64,000 nucleotides of DNA, taken from positions 5,801,524-5,865,523 of the forward strand of contig OY725488.1 in NCBI GenBank assembly GCA_963281255.1, read 5' to 3'. The translations under genes were made by a program, and so were the position numbers. Origin of the DNA: Aphrocallistes beatrix. Its lineage: Eukaryota; Porifera; Hexactinellida; Sceptrulophora; Aphrocallistidae. Positions 1-11,219 of this stretch are shown one piece after another (position 1 is the first letter of the stretch; each line of letters begins with the position of its first letter). The notes under the pieces are model-generated. The model was not told the origin of the DNA. It made no database searches and saw only the letters and a list, made by a program, of their open reading frames with translations.

Positions 1-114
1 ATTTGACACCTACATGCCAATTTTCGTATCTCTACGACTTGCCAATTCTTCAATCAATTCGGACAAACAAACAAACAAACAAAAAAAAAAATCCTAGCAT
101 TTTAATATATAAGA

Positions 115-690
115 TATGTATATCTGTAACGAATTGATTGAAGAAACTGCCAGGCCCAGAACGCTGATTTTTGGCATGTGGGAGTCTTTTGGCTATGGCT
201 CCACTAAGTTCTGAGCTCAGACGAAAATGTCGACTCATCATGGAATTATGACGTCATTGTCACCTTTTTATTATTATTAGAGATATTAGTTTTTCCATTA
301 TAACTCAGCCATTTCAAGTGATAGAGAACTGAATTTAATAGAATGTGTATATTAATTTGCCTAGGAATGTTGAATTGAAAGTGAAAGTTAATTGAAAGCG
401 AATTGAAATTGAAAATGAAAGTGGGGTCATTTCTATTTATACCCTTTCCCCACGTCAAAATATTATTAATATTATTCACATGTGATACAACTATCATCAA
501 AAACACTTATGACGTCATCATTACCAATCACAATTTTCAAAATTGATGATTTTTCGAGTGATATCGATTATAACAGAAAGACAGAAGTATTTAGAGATGT
601 TATCTCCCTTAGCTTATAATTAATCAATTTGAGCCCAGGCGCCTCCGACAGACACAAAGTGTCCGCTAACTGCTTAACGCAAGCAATGTA
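115..690 (+). repeat. Dispersed repeat family A, copy 1 (truncated)
   Basis: This copy starts with CTGTAACGAATTGATTGAAG and carries the family body (GCTGATTTTTGGCATGTG, GGCTATGGCTCCACTAAG, CGACTCATCATGGAATTATG). It ends in the GC-richer terminus, which is cut by a TA-flanked foldback element at 691. Other copies lie near 9041, 29280, 32228, 59596 and 62935 (inverted). The complete family begins ACTCGATTAATG, then a TA-rich microsatellite, then this body, and ends AGCGCAAGCAAGCGAAGCGC. I see no terminal inverted repeats. Short open frames inside it are not genes. Confidence 0.85.
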
Positions 691-1598
691 CAGTGTGTCC
701 GGAAATTATTGACACTAAACTTTAACTTAATGCAGTATCAAACTAGTACTTGGAAAGAGTATTATGTATTTTCTTACTATATATACACTGTTTTGAGTCA
801 CACTATCATATCATGTGATTACCTAGCATCTTTTCTGGAATGCAAACTCATTCTTTGTCTCAGTTTTTGTCAAAATCCCAACCACAGTTTGCTATGGTAT
901 AGCAATGTTTTCTTCTATACCGCTTAATTTAGTTATAGAATATCTAAGTATGTACATATCTTGTAGTTGTACAATTCTTAAGTGTTTGTTCAAAGGATTC
1001 GGAAAGATATAGGCTCTGAAAGTTAGATTAGGGGTGTGTCAGTGATTACCCTACAAAAATCAAATTTGAATTTGAATTTGAGAAAATATAATTGTATTTG
1101 CGGTCAATCCCCACAAATAGCACTAATTATTAGTTATTCCATTACTTTAAACCTTAAGTTCAGAATTGTAAATTTTATGGGCGAAATTCCACTTTTTACG
1201 TTGTTATTCACTGCGAGCGTCAATCACACCCCTAATCTGACTTTCAGAGCCTATATCTTTCCGAATCATTTGAACAAATCCTCAAGAATTGTACAACTAC
1301 AAGATATGTACATACTTAGATATTTCTATAACTAAATTAAGCGGTATAGAAGAAAACATTGCTATACCATAGCAAACTGTGTTTGGGATTTTGACAAAAA
1401 CTGAGACAAAGAATGAGTTTGCATTCCAGAAAAGATGCTAGGTAATCATATGATATGATAGTATGACTCAAAACAGTGTATATATATAGTAAGAAAATAC
1501 ATAAATGAAGTTATACTGAAATTATAATACTCTTTCTAAGTACTAGTTTGATACTGCATTAAGTTAAAGTTTAGTGTCAATAATTTCCGGACACACTG
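691..1598. mobile_element. TA-flanked foldback MITE (Tc1/mariner-like ends)
   Basis: The ends are CAGTGTGTCCGGAAATTATT and its complement, with TA on both sides (689-690 and 1599-1600). The arms are about 350-400 bases each and nearly perfect inverted copies; the short loop is around 1070-1190. TA duplication and a CAGT start are typical of non-autonomous Tc1/mariner elements. No transposase is encoded. It is inserted in the 3' terminus of the family A copy. Confidence 0.85.
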
Positions 1599-1684
1599 TA
1601 TACGTATATATATAAAACATTAATCGCTTTTATATATAAAAATATTAATCGAGTTTTAATAGTAAGTATCATAATAATAATATA

Positions 1685-3409
1685 CCTACTCTAATAATGC
1701 CTCACAGTAGACTGAAAATTATGGACTAGGGATGAAGTAGTAGCTGAATGGTTTAATACACGATTAGCCTAAAATCGTTAACCATGCAGAATAGGCATTA
1801 AGAATGTATTACCAGTATATATAAACATGGTATCAAAGTACATTTATCCGTTGGCAAAATTTCGATTAGTCATCATATCATTGCGCAACAAGTCATTCTA
1901 AGGATAATTTTAGCGATTTTCTAAGCTGATTTAACCCTATTTCTAAATGGTATTAAGGTGTGATTTTTGGGTAGAACCAAGATTAGTACGAGTTGATTTG
2001 AAAAATTTAGAATTTTTCAATGGAATCTTGTTACATTCCTGCGTTGCTATGGTAAAGCATTTTGGTCAGTTTGGGCCATTTCGTGCAAACTGTAGTAACT
2101 AGATCTTCAAATTTGATCGTGTTTGATAGGCAATGGACTACTTACTATTAGGTGATAATGCAACTTGAACTTCTAAATTCAACGATTTTTTCGTTATGGG
2201 TTGATTTTAAGAATGTGACCAAAACACTAAATTGTCGCATAATTCTATAGTCTGTGAATTTAGAAGTTTAAATTGTACGGATTACTTATATGTCGGCGGC
2301 CGACATATAAGCAAATATGGCCGCCATATAAGGATAGTGCCGCCATATAAGGATAGTGACGCCATATAAGTGAATATGGCCGCCAAATAAGGATTCTCAT
2401 GCGTTATTATGTCAGAGACAATTGTGTACAAGATTTGTGGGACAGTTGTGTTCAAGCATTAGAAAAATACGTAGTTGTAGACAGCCCTAATATTATCAGT
2501 GGTTCTTAACTAGGGTACTAGGGGTACACCAGTGTAACGTAGGGTATTTGGGTACAGAATTAACCGCTACCTGTGAATATGAGTTTAAAAAATATTCCTA
2601 CCTGTTTTTTTGTTTTTAAACAACACAGATTATTATGTGTTCAGAAACCAAAGTAGTAGATAAATACAGTTCACGATTCAACTCATATTCACAGGTAGCG
2701 GTTAATTCTGTACCCAAATACCCTACGTTACACTGGTGTACCTCTAGTACCCTAGTTAGAGAACCACTGATATTATTAGGGCTTTCTACAACTACGTATC
2801 TTTCTAATGCTTGAACACAACTGTCTCTGACATAATAACGCATGAAAATCCTTATTTGGCGGCCATAATCACTTATATGGCGGCACTATCCTTATATGGC
2901 GGCCATATTTGCTTATATGTCGGCTAGCCGACATATAAGTAATCCGTATTACCTAATAGGAAGTAGCCAATTGCCTATCAAATATGACCAAATTTGAAGA
3001 ACTAGTTCTTACAGTTTGCAGGATATGGCTCAAACTGATCAAAATGCTCTACCATAGCAACGTAGGAATGTAACAACATTCCATTGAAAAATTCTAAATT
3101 TTTCAAATCAACTCGTACTAATCTTAGTTCTACACAAAAATTATACCTTAATAACATTTAGAAGTAGGCTTAAAACAGCTTAGAAAATTGCCAAAATCGT
3201 GCTTAAAATGACCTGTTGCGCAATGATATGATAACTAATCGAAATTTTGACAACGGATATATGTACTTTGATGCCATGTTTATATATGCTGGTAATACAT
3301 TCTTAATGCCTATCCTACATGGTTAACGATTTTAGGCGAATCGTGTATTAATCCATTCGGCTATTACCGCATCCTTGGTTATTTTACTGTGAGGCATTAT
3401 TAGAGTAGG
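1685..3409. mobile_element. Long foldback (palindromic) element, 1.7 kb
   Basis: The two arms, about 0.9 and 0.8 kb, are near-perfect inverted copies. They start CCTACTCTAATAATGCCTCA and end with its complement; the loop is near 2590-2680. Each arm contains short subrepeats of the type CTTATATGGCGGC / CATATAAGGATAG. No transposase frame is visible. A solo arm fragment of the same family lies at about 12200-12545. The small open frame at 2616-2843 is a by-product of the arm. Confidence 0.85.
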
Positions 3410-3600
3410 CTATGTCTCCCGTAACAATTTTCCCTGAAAAAAAGGTCCCCCGGACCCATATTCCATGAAAAAAAATGGTCCCTCCGGACCAATATTCCAT
3501 AGAAATTGGTTAATTGCAGGACCAAAATTTTCAGCATGGACCAATTTTCCAAGAAAAAATTGTCTTCCGGACCAATGACCAGCTTTTTCAATTTTGGTCT
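3410..3600. repeat. GGTCC-bounded minisatellite relic
   Basis: About 190 bases of degenerate units bounded by GGTCC/GGACC with a poly-A or poly-T core. It is the same sequence type as the arrays at 38010-38420 and 39030-39310. It is probably a decayed end of the same transposon family. The segment 3601-3818 before the next gene shows nothing else recognisable. Confidence 0.65.
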
Positions 3601-3818
3601 GACAGGACCAGGAGGTATGCGCCCATCTGATATATCCGTAGTCCCCCTCTGTGTCGAATATGTACGTAGTATTTAGAACATTCGACCAACATGTTACCTT
3701 TTAATTTGAATTCTTTATCTCTCGTTATTGGAATAAGAATGAACGTATTATTGAAATATGTAATTATTAGTTGCAAAAAGTTGCCAACTTTAATTTTAAA
3801 CCAACAAAATAGATATAA

Positions 3819-5357
3819 ATGAATAGATCAATCAGACCTACTAGCAGGAAGAGCATCACATTCTCCTCACGAGACGTCCCAATCACTCTGACTGATAACA
3901 GGCCTCAGGACAGATTCAACATTATTTACATTCTATTTATATACCAAGGAGCAGCCCTCCTCTTCCCTTACAATGCATTCATATTCCTAGTCGACTTCTA
4001 CAGAGAGAAATTCTGTCAGCTGAACCTGCTCTACTGGTCTATGGTAGCCACCATCCTGTGTACCAGCGTCATAACTGCATTCACAACTCTCATAATAGCT
4101 GACCGTGTTTCCATAGCAAAGCGAAATTTCTTCGGACATATCCTGTTCATATTTTCCCTCCTCTTCTTCCTCGTATTCAGCATTCTAGCTATAGTGGGCG
4201 TATTTGACACTGCTCCAGCCAATGTAGGCTACATCCCACTGCTAGCAGGGTTCACGCTGGGAATAGGCTCAGGCATAACTCAGCCCACCTACTACGGACT
4301 CTCCAGTCTGCTGCCTTCTCGCTACACGCAAGCACTCGTGGTAGGCGAGACTGTGTCAGGTCTGACTGTGGCCTGCTTCAGAGTCGGCACGAAGTTGCTG
4401 AAACCGATCGGGTCCTGCGCTTACTACGACACTATCGTCTTCATTGTGATTACGATGCTCTTCATGGTGGCCAGTCTGGGAGTGTGGCTGTTCATATTCT
4501 ACCACAAGTTGACTCGGTACTGCATGAATCGGGAAGTGAATAGTTTCCTCGTGGAGTACAGGGTTCTAGACCAACAGAGAGAAGGGAGTAGCTTCGAAGA
4601 AGATGAATCCGTGATTGCCGGGCGAACTGAAACCCTGGCTGGGGAGGAATCCCCTCTGTCGGCGGAGCATGGACAGCAGATACACCTCAATAAAGTAAAA
4701 ACCGCATTACTCGTATTGCAAAGTACTGTCAGGAAGAAAGCTCTGATTTTGAAGAAAACATTCGCACTCCAGCTCACCCTGCTCTGCTCCATGCTGACAA
4801 CGCTCTTCCTCTTCCCCACCTTCCTCACGGCCGCCTACCCCTGCCAGCCTCAGCTGTGCGACTGGGGTCCCATCATCACGCTGTGTGTGTTCATGCTGTC
4901 GGATTTCTCGGTACGCTGGTTCTCGATCCTTCCAGTCAAATGCAGTGACTTAACTTTATTCGTCATTAGTCTGAGTCGAGTGCTATTCATACCTGCGTTT
5001 GCCCTTTTCATTTTTCCTGTCGGAAATCCGATAATCCCATTCAAAATAGGTTTCGGCTTCTATCTTCTGATTGTTGCGGGGTTCGGAATAACTAATGGGT
5101 ACTTCGCTTCAGTCCCACTCGTCCTCATACCCGGGAAACTGCAGTCTGATGACAAGGAGAGTGGCGGAACGATTGGGATCGTTATGGTGTTCATTGGGTT
5201 AGCTGCTGGCACACTGCTCGCTCTTCCTTTCAATGAAACCGTCCTAACACAATCCAGCTTAACTAGTACATGCTGCATGACGTATAGAAACACCACATTG
5301 AGTAGTGCTGTTATGCGCAATAACAGCTTGTTTGGAGAATGTCATTGTGCTAGTTGA
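3819..5357 (+). CDS. Equilibrative nucleoside transporter (SLC29 family)
   Basis: Single-exon gene, 512 residues, the usual ENT length (about 450-530). Members are multi-pass membrane proteins moving nucleosides or nucleobases down their gradient. The first membrane segment (about residues 34-60) carries the family-type LFPYNAFI sequence followed by DFYREKF. Several hydrophobic segments follow, then a hydrophilic, Glu/Ser-rich loop (about residues 235-325) corresponding to the large cytoplasmic loop between TM6 and TM7. The C-terminal half contains SDFSVRW, matching the conserved D-x3-R of TM8. The last hydrophobic segment (VFIGLAAGTLLALPF) matches the ENT C-terminal TM, but a ~40-residue tail with Cys and NxT sites follows it, longer than usual. 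The start is the first ATG of the open frame. Specificity cannot be told from sequence. Confidence 0.93.
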   Translation: MNRSIRPTSRKSITFSSRDVPITLTDNRPQDRFNIIYILFIYQGAALLFPYNAFIFLVDFYREKFCQLNLLYWSMVATILCTSVITAFTTLIIADRVSIAKRNFFGHILFIFSLLFFLVFSILAIVGVFDTAPANVGYIPLLAGFTLGIGSGITQPTYYGLSSLLPSRYTQALVVGETVSGLTVACFRVGTKLLKPIGSCAYYDTIVFIVITMLFMVASLGVWLFIFYHKLTRYCMNREVNSFLVEYRVLDQQREGSSFEEDESVIAGRTETLAGEESPLSAEHGQQIHLNKVKTALLVLQSTVRKKALILKKTFALQLTLLCSMLTTLFLFPTFLTAAYPCQPQLCDWGPIITLCVFMLSDFSVRWFSILPVKCSDLTLFVISLSRVLFIPAFALFIFPVGNPIIPFKIGFGFYLLIVAGFGITNGYFASVPLVLIPGKLQSDDKESGGTIGIVMVFIGLAAGTLLALPFNETVLTQSSLTSTCCMTYRNTTLSSAVMRNNSLFGECHCAS

Positions 5358-5826
5358 ACAGGCAGAGGGTTGTTCCCAGTATTAGTATTGATTTTACGAA
5401 CTAATTTATTATAAATAATGACCTAGTCAAATTTTATCATTGTATTGGCGTATCTTACAATGCAGATTTGGTATGTCTATATAGTAAATTAATTATTTCC
5501 TCAAATTTGCGAATATTTTCTTGACAATATTACCTCGTAGCTAACCAGGTGACTGCCAGAACTAGTTCCAATTATGTCCACTGAATCTTTAAACGTTGGA
5601 GCCTTTCTTCTAACCTGTTGAGCTGATTCGGTTTGGAGAGGTTTCCTTTAAGAGAGAATTTTTCATAATTTTTCCTGGTTTCCTTCTATTATTATAGAAA
5701 TTAATTGAGTAAAATATTCAGAAAAACCGTGTAATAATACAGTTAAAATTATACGTGTACGATTTTATACACAAGAATGTTTCCTAATTTGATCCTTTAA
5801 TATTTTCCATTATACTCCTTAAAGTA
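5358..5826. other. Intergenic, nothing recognised
   Basis: About 470 AT-rich bases between two genes on the same strand. It contains the 3' end of the transporter transcript and presumably the promoter of the phosphatase gene. I see no repeat or RNA gene. Confidence 0.6.
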
Positions 5827-6552
5827 ATGGCAGAGAATAAAGATTCTGATAGCGGAATATTTTCTCAAATCCATTTGAGAGGAGAAGTGAAATGTGAAGA
5901 ATTTAAACCGAACCGATTTAAGAAGAACATGTGCATCAACTGTTCTGCAGATGTCCTGAAACACTCCAGAGAATCAGTGAGTGAGTCGGTTCTGTCAGAA
6001 GCGTTCGAGTACACTCAGAGCATGGAGAAGATACCAAGCCTGATCCTAGAGAAGGAGGGGTCCCTTGGCTGCGTGTTCCTCGGCGGGTACAAGGGAGTTA
6101 TCAACATCGAGTTCATACAGTCAAATAACATCACGCACATACTCAACACTGCCAAAGGACTAGAGGCTTTCCTCGGCCCTAAGTTTGTAGAGACGATTAA
6201 GAAAGTGAACGAAAAGCTTGGAATTGAGACTAAGAAAACTGAGTGGGTAGATGACCCCGACTACCAAATCGAGCTAAGCAGCTTGAAGGAGGCAGTGCTA
6301 TTTATAGAAGAAGCGAGGCTCAGCTCTGGAAACATTTTGGTACACTGTGCTCAAGGCAAATCACGGTCTTCCACAGCTGTGATTGCTTACGTCATGTGCA
6401 AGAAGAATATGAAGATGGAAGATGCTACCACATTCGTGAAGCAGAGGAGGCTGATGGCTTGTCCCAACCCAGGATTCGAGAAGATATTGCGAAACTTCTA
6501 CCAGAGTAAAGAATTCGTTGAGGCTTCAGAGAAATTAAATTCTGAAGTTTAG
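5827..6552 (+). CDS. Dual-specificity protein phosphatase
   Basis: Single-exon gene, 241 residues. The catalytic domain covers about residues 77-228. The active-site loop is VHCAQGKSRSS, with the nucleophile Cys174 and the HCxxGxSRS signature intact. The upstream WVDDPDYQ supplies the likely general-acid Asp. The strand LGCVFLGGYKG and the helix around ITHILNTAKG are typical of atypical DUSPs. The N-terminal ~70 residues are acidic, contain CxxC (CINCSADV), and match nothing I know; there is no MAP-kinase-binding rhodanese domain, which argues for an atypical DUSP. No signal peptide is visible, so a cytosolic or nuclear location is likely. Substrate is unknown. Confidence 0.92.
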   Translation: MAENKDSDSGIFSQIHLRGEVKCEEFKPNRFKKNMCINCSADVLKHSRESVSESVLSEAFEYTQSMEKIPSLILEKEGSLGCVFLGGYKGVINIEFIQSNNITHILNTAKGLEAFLGPKFVETIKKVNEKLGIETKKTEWVDDPDYQIELSSLKEAVLFIEEARLSSGNILVHCAQGKSRSSTAVIAYVMCKKNMKMEDATTFVKQRRLMACPNPGFEKILRNFYQSKEFVEASEKLNSEV

Positions 6553-7403
6553 AGTCTTTCCATCATTCTACCTCTATCAGAGTATCTATTAGTCTTTTGA
6601 TGTAAATGTGGATTGTAGTAAACTGTATTAAATAGTTTTAGGAAACTTATTTAATCAAAGTGCAATTTCAAAAATTTCGATGGAGAGACCAATAATGGAG
6701 ACAATCGACCATCGTGTAATACCAATACCCCATGTTAGCCATTGATATTCCGTGATATATACAACCTGGTACCTACATAGACGTCGGAAATGGGCTCGCC
6801 CGGCCCGAAGGCTCCGGGATCGGCCCAATCGATTCCGGGACCGCTACATTCACGGCATAAATAAATATCACACTCAAAATACACTAACATAACTAAAACT
6901 CTATAGAAATCGACTATTATCATAATCTACTCTACTCTACTGTATTGCGATAGTGGTTTCCCAAGACGGGAAACTCCCTACTGAGATACCTGCTCGCTTG
7001 TTGCGGAGTTAAACTGCATGATACACGGTTCTAGGACTTTGGGAATGTATCGGGTAAGCTTGTACCCAGCCAGGTAGGCCCATAACCGACGATGCCGGGT
7101 AGAACCGGGCATGGGCCGGGTAGGGCCGCCCGGCCCATGCCGGGTGGCCGGGTGGGTCCGACGCCTATGGGTACCTACCAGCAAGCTTCGGTTGCTTCCG
7201 CTGCGCGGCTGAGAACATTCCTGTTTTAACTGTAGAATGCCCAGCATTTATATGGCTTCGCACTATGGCTTCAGTGCCATATAAAATGCCTGGGAGACAT
7301 CCGCGATATCGGGGACACTGTGTCCCCCCACTGGGCATTCTACGGTTAATACAGCATTTCAACTTTTGATTGGTACTAGATACTACCACTTGCTCAAGTG
7401 GGG
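6553..7403. other. Intergenic with GC-rich inverted segments
   Basis: AT-rich spacer containing two GC-rich islands (about 6775-6845 and 7060-7190) that resemble each other in inverted orientation (GGTACCTAC and GACGTCGG versus CCGACGCC and GGTACCTACC). A second small inverted repeat (TTTTAACTGTAGAATGCCCA near 7222, complement near 7330-7350) follows. These look like decayed MITEs. I see no gene. Confidence 0.5.
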
Positions 7404-8497
7404 CATGGCCTACTTAATATACGGCTATATATATCACCGAGAAGGCCATAAAACGAAGAGGCCAGTTTTAACAAAGTCAAAATTTAACTAGACCGATAAA
7501 TCAAAAACCGCTTCTGATAGACATTTGAAATGTATTATTACCATATACAAACATTATATCAAAGTATCCAATTCCGCTGTCAAAAATTTGATATGTCATC
7601 ATGTGATTGCGCAATAGGCTCTTTTTAGAGCGGAAAATGTTGCTGTTCCAGCTCATATTAAACATCGTTATCTGCATTTATAATGCTTGATTTTTTGATA
7701 GAGCAACAATAGGAAGACCTCAAGCCAAAAAATCTGAAAATTTTAGTTGGAATGTCTATGCATTCCTCAGTTGCTATGGAAACAAAAAATACATGTTTAG
7801 TCCATAACTCGAAACGTATAGATCGTAGACACTAATAAATTATACCTTTTAATCCGTAAACTATTACTTTCTATATGAGAATAATACTATTCACATGTCT
7901 ATTTTCAATAAGTTCTGAGTTATCTAGGATTTAATCACGATCTATAGAGAAGTAATGAGATGTGACAAAATCCTAGATAACTCAGAACATATTGAAAATA
8001 GACATGTGAATAGTATTATTTTCATATAGGAAGTAATAGTTTACGGATTAAATGGTATCATTTCTTAGTGTCTACGATCTATACGTTTCGAGTTATGGAC
8101 TAAACATGTAATTTTTTGTTTCCATAGCAACTGAGGAATGCATAGACATTCCAACTAAAATTTTCAGATTTTTTGGCTTGAGGTCTTCCTATTGTTGCTC
8201 TATCAAAAAATCAAGCATTATAAATGCAGATAACGATGTTTAATATGAGCTGGAACAGCAACATTTTCCGCTCTAAAAAGAGCCTATTGCGGAATCACAT
8301 GATGACATATCAAATTTTTGACAGCGGAATTGGATACTTTGATATAATGTTTGTATATGGTAATAATACATTTCAAATGTCTATCAGAAGCGGTTTTTGA
8401 TTTATCGGTCTAATTAAATTTTGACTTTGTTAAAACTGGCCTCTTCGTTTTATGGCCTTCTCGGTGACATATATAGCCGTATATTAAGTAGGCCATG
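7404..8497. mobile_element. Foldback element family B with 7-bp target duplication, copy 1
   Basis: A 1.09-kb palindrome with ends CATGGCCTACTTAATATACG and its complement. It is flanked on both sides by AGTGGGG, a clean 7-bp direct repeat. The arms of about 530 bases meet near 7940. A second full copy lies at 31106-32188 with a different 7-bp flank, and a degraded arm lies near 41040-41280. No coding capacity. Confidence 0.9.
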
Positions 8498-8535
8498 AGT
8501 GGGGCTTAGAATCTGATACGAAACATCCCACTCAC

Positions 8536-8654
8536 CTTGTTTCCTTTTCAATGTATGTGTCCTCCCTTTCATCTTCAAGTTGCTTCTTCTGCATTGCCCC
8601 TAGCATTGCAGATATGTCTGCCTCGACATCTTCTGATTTAGATGTTCTTGTAGC
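8536..8654 (-). CDS. Orphan coding exon (acidic, Lys/Glu-rich)
   Basis: A 119-base open segment bounded by TACAG on its 5' side and AAG/GTGAGT on its 3' side, a strong donor. It encodes about 40 charged residues around SEDVEADISAMLGAMQKKQL, likely helical. It starts in phase 0, the phase in which the PDZ-scaffold exon ending at 17941 finishes. It could therefore be a distal exon of that gene, with the formin and actin genes lying inside a 9-kb intron. This is inference. I could not identify a convincing following exon; a foldback element occupies the next kilobase. It could also be a remnant of a broken gene. Confidence 0.45.
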
Positions 8655-9040
8655 CTGTATAGTTTGAAATTGATTATTAATTCGTAGGTACAAGTTATTA
8701 TGGATGGCAAAAGTGTACGTACAAGTATATAGTACTTGCACCCAATCCGCACTATACTTTCGATATACCAGTATTAGGGTTTGTTATTTACAACTAACCC
8801 TTCGGGCTCGGTCGCTTTGCGAAGGGAACAAATCCCATTGCGACATCATAAGCCCAGATTTCGCTTCAAAAACTATAGATCGTTGTCAGCGTGTAAAATT
8901 ACTCCTGTATACATATTTTCAGCTTCTACGACGTATGGTCTCTTCAATTAATTATGAACAAACAAGCGAATGAACATGATACAACAAAATTTACATAAAA
9001 ATCAGATAGATAAGTGTTTCCATAACTTTTCTTACTACAA
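8655..9040. other. Intergenic or intronic, nothing recognised
   Basis: AT-rich sequence without a convincing frame, RNA gene or repeat, apart from a local inverted pair around AACCCTTCGGGCTCGG. Confidence 0.4.
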
Positions 9041-9255
9041 AAACTCGATTAATGTATATATATCCATATAAAGCTGATTTTTGGCGTGTGGGAGTCTTTT
9101 GGCTATGGCTCCACTAAGTTCTGACCTCAGTCAAAATGTCGACTCATCATGGAATTATGAGGTCATTGTCACCTTTTTAATTATTATATAAATTTCAGTT
9201 TTTCGACTATAACTTGACCATTTTAGGTGCTTATAGAAGGCTGAAATTTAATAGG
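9041..9255 (+). repeat. Dispersed repeat family A, partial copy 2
   Basis: Begins ACTCGATTAATG and TA-rich sequence, then GCTGATTTTTGGCGTGTGGG and the body shared with the copy at 115-690. It breaks off after about 215 bases. The 3' GC-rich end is missing. Confidence 0.8.
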
Positions 9256-9519
9256 TTGTGCTGTCAAGAAAAAATTGGTCCGGTTAATTTTTTGTGCCAT
9301 TAATTGCCTATACTAAAGCAGTCCTCTCCTCATAGGATGTGATGACTTTTCAATCACTCTAGGCGGTATCTATAGGCTAATAGGGCTTTACTCCATACGT
9401 ATGTACTAAGTCCCAGTTATTAAGTATAGTACGTATTTATAAACCTATATTTATTTGTTGTAATATCTTGAGTTAAATACTAACACTTATATAATATTAT
9501 ACTCAATATAACTTTTCAA

Positions 9520-9810
9520 ACCAACTGCCCCATTTTTGGCGGACGTCCCGCTTTTTGGGGATTTTATGTATATTTTTCTATTGCGTCCCCCAAGTCTCAC
9601 AAAATTCCACGCTGCGTCCTGATTATATCATGGCTCAAGTTGGCATGTATGCATGTTTGAAATAAAAAATGTCTGTCGGCAGACCGATAGGGCAGCTCCA
9701 TTAAGTGACTTGGCATGTGAGATATGAATATTCTAATAAGACATCGAGACAATTTATGAAAACTATTCACATTCTTAAGTTCTAAGTACGAAAATGGATT
9801 ATACACATTA
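9520..9810. repeat. Dispersed repeat fragments
   Basis: The section around 9525-9650 (ACGTCCCGCTTTTT and ATCATGGCTCAAGTTGGC) recurs near 37420-37520. The section around 9668-9740 (GTCTGTCGGCAGACCGATAG, GCAGCTCCA) recurs near 60137-60180. Both are relics of dispersed elements. The open frame here is not convincing as a gene. Confidence 0.55.
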
Positions 9811-10097
9811 AAATACCCTATTTAGTTGTTGAGAGACATCGTATTTAAAAATATAAATATCTTAAAAGGTGTGAAAATATGTATACTATATAGTTATTCT
9901 AATAACTCATAAAAAGTTACTGTATTACTTTCAAAGTGCTCTAGGTTAGTCGTTGAGCTAAAAAAAATTTCACGATAGTAAAGAGGTAGTCACAACTATT
10001 ATTGGGTATTTACTAAGTATAATATGTTATTCTATTAACAATTGCTAATTATCATTGATGCATGTTTAATTTACCAATTTCAACTTTCAGTATTATA

Positions 10098-11219
10098 ATG
10101 TGTACAGAGAAATCTTCTGTGGTAATTGATAACTGTTCTGGTCTGATGAAGGCTGGGTTTGCAGGTCAGGATCTCCCTTCTGTTGTATTTCCAAATATAG
10201 TGGCGATTCCTCGACACACAGGAATGATGGTTGGATTGGGAAATCCGCATGGGTACGTAGGGCATGAATGTCAAAGCAAAGCGGGAATTCTGAGCCTTAA
10301 ATATCCTATGGAACACGGCATAATAACTCGATGGGATGATATGGAGAGAGTCTGGCATCACACATTCTATAACGAACTTCGTATAAGTCCAGAAGAGCAC
10401 GGCGTTATTCTCACAGAGACACCACTCAACCCTAAAAGCAACCGAGAGAAGACTACTCAGATAATGTTTGAAACATTTATCACTCCCGCCATCTACCTGT
10501 GTGGCACTCCTGTCCTCTCTCTCTACGCTTCCGGGCGTACGACTGGAACGGTGATAGAATCGGGAGACGCTGCTTCCCACTCTGTCTGCGTCTACAAAGG
10601 ACACTCCATCACTCGCAGTGTCAGACGACACGATACAGCTAGCGGCAGGGACTTAACCGACTTTTTAACGAGACTAATGACTGAGAGAGGATACAGTTTC
10701 ACGACATCTGCAGAACGAGAAATTGTACGTGACATAAAGGAAAAGACCTGTTACGTCGCAACGGACTACTCTAGAGAGTGGGATCATCCTAACATAGAGA
10801 AGAAATATGAACTGCCAGATGGTTGTGTGATAACTGTGGGGAGAGAGAGATTTCGCTGTCCAGAAGCTCTCTTCGCACCTTCTCTGTTAGGAAGGAGTGA
10901 GTGTGGTATCCATGAAGATGCAAACAACTCAATCCTGAATTGCGATGCAGACGTCCGAGAGAGACTCTACTCTAACATCGTCCTGTCTGGAGGTAACACC
11001 ATGTATCCTGGCTTCTCAGATCGCATTCACCAGGAAATGTCAGGATTAGCCAACAAAGGCGTGAAAATAAATGTGATATCTCCTCCTGAGAGGAAGTATG
11101 CAGCTTGGATTGGAGCATCAATTCTGGCGTCTGCTGATTCTTTCAAGGACATGTGTATTGCACTAGAAGAATATGATGAATATGGACCTAGCATTATTCA
11201 TCGCAAATGTTTCCGTTAA
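10098..11219 (+). CDS. Divergent actin paralog
   Basis: Single-exon gene, 373 residues from the internal ATG at 10098, which aligns with the usual actin N-terminus; an in-frame ATG at 10062 would add 12 residues. Actin hallmarks are present: [54 protein letters not shown] and the C-terminal KCF, here extended by one Arg. It is much more divergent than conventional actin. In the nucleotide cleft the usual IQA (Gln137 in muscle actin) reads GTP, removing the catalytic Gln. The LDSGDG loop reads IESGDA, replacing Asp154 by Glu. His161 is retained. Reduced ATP hydrolysis is therefore inferred. It could be a specialised or sex- or tissue-limited actin. It is clearly closer to actin than to ARP2, ARP3 or nuclear ARPs. 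Confidence 0.92.
   Translation: MCTEKSSVVIDNCSGLMKAGFAGQDLPSVVFPNIVAIPRHTGMMVGLGNPHGYVGHECQSKAGILSLKYPMEHGIITRWDDMERVWHHTFYNELRISPEEHGVILTETPLNPKSNREKTTQIMFETFITPAIYLCGTPVLSLYASGRTTGTVIESGDAASHSVCVYKGHSITRSVRRHDTASGRDLTDFLTRLMTERGYSFTTSAEREIVRDIKEKTCYVATDYSREWDHPNIEKKYELPDGCVITVGRERFRCPEALFAPSLLGRSECGIHEDANNSILNCDADVRERLYSNIVLSGGNTMYPGFSDRIHQEMSGLANKGVKINVISPPERKYAAWIGASILASADSFKDMCIALEEYDEYGPSIIHRKCFR

Noticed and set aside
2616-2843. Minus-strand frame of 75 residues.
   Set aside because: Lies entirely in the loop and arm of the foldback element; no protein features.
6735-6843. Minus-strand open segment after TAG reading GPGIDWADPGAFGPGEPI, in a phase that would join the orphan exon at 8536.
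   Set aside because: The GC-rich sequence resembles an inverted non-coding patch at 7060-7190, so it is more likely repeat sequence than an exon.
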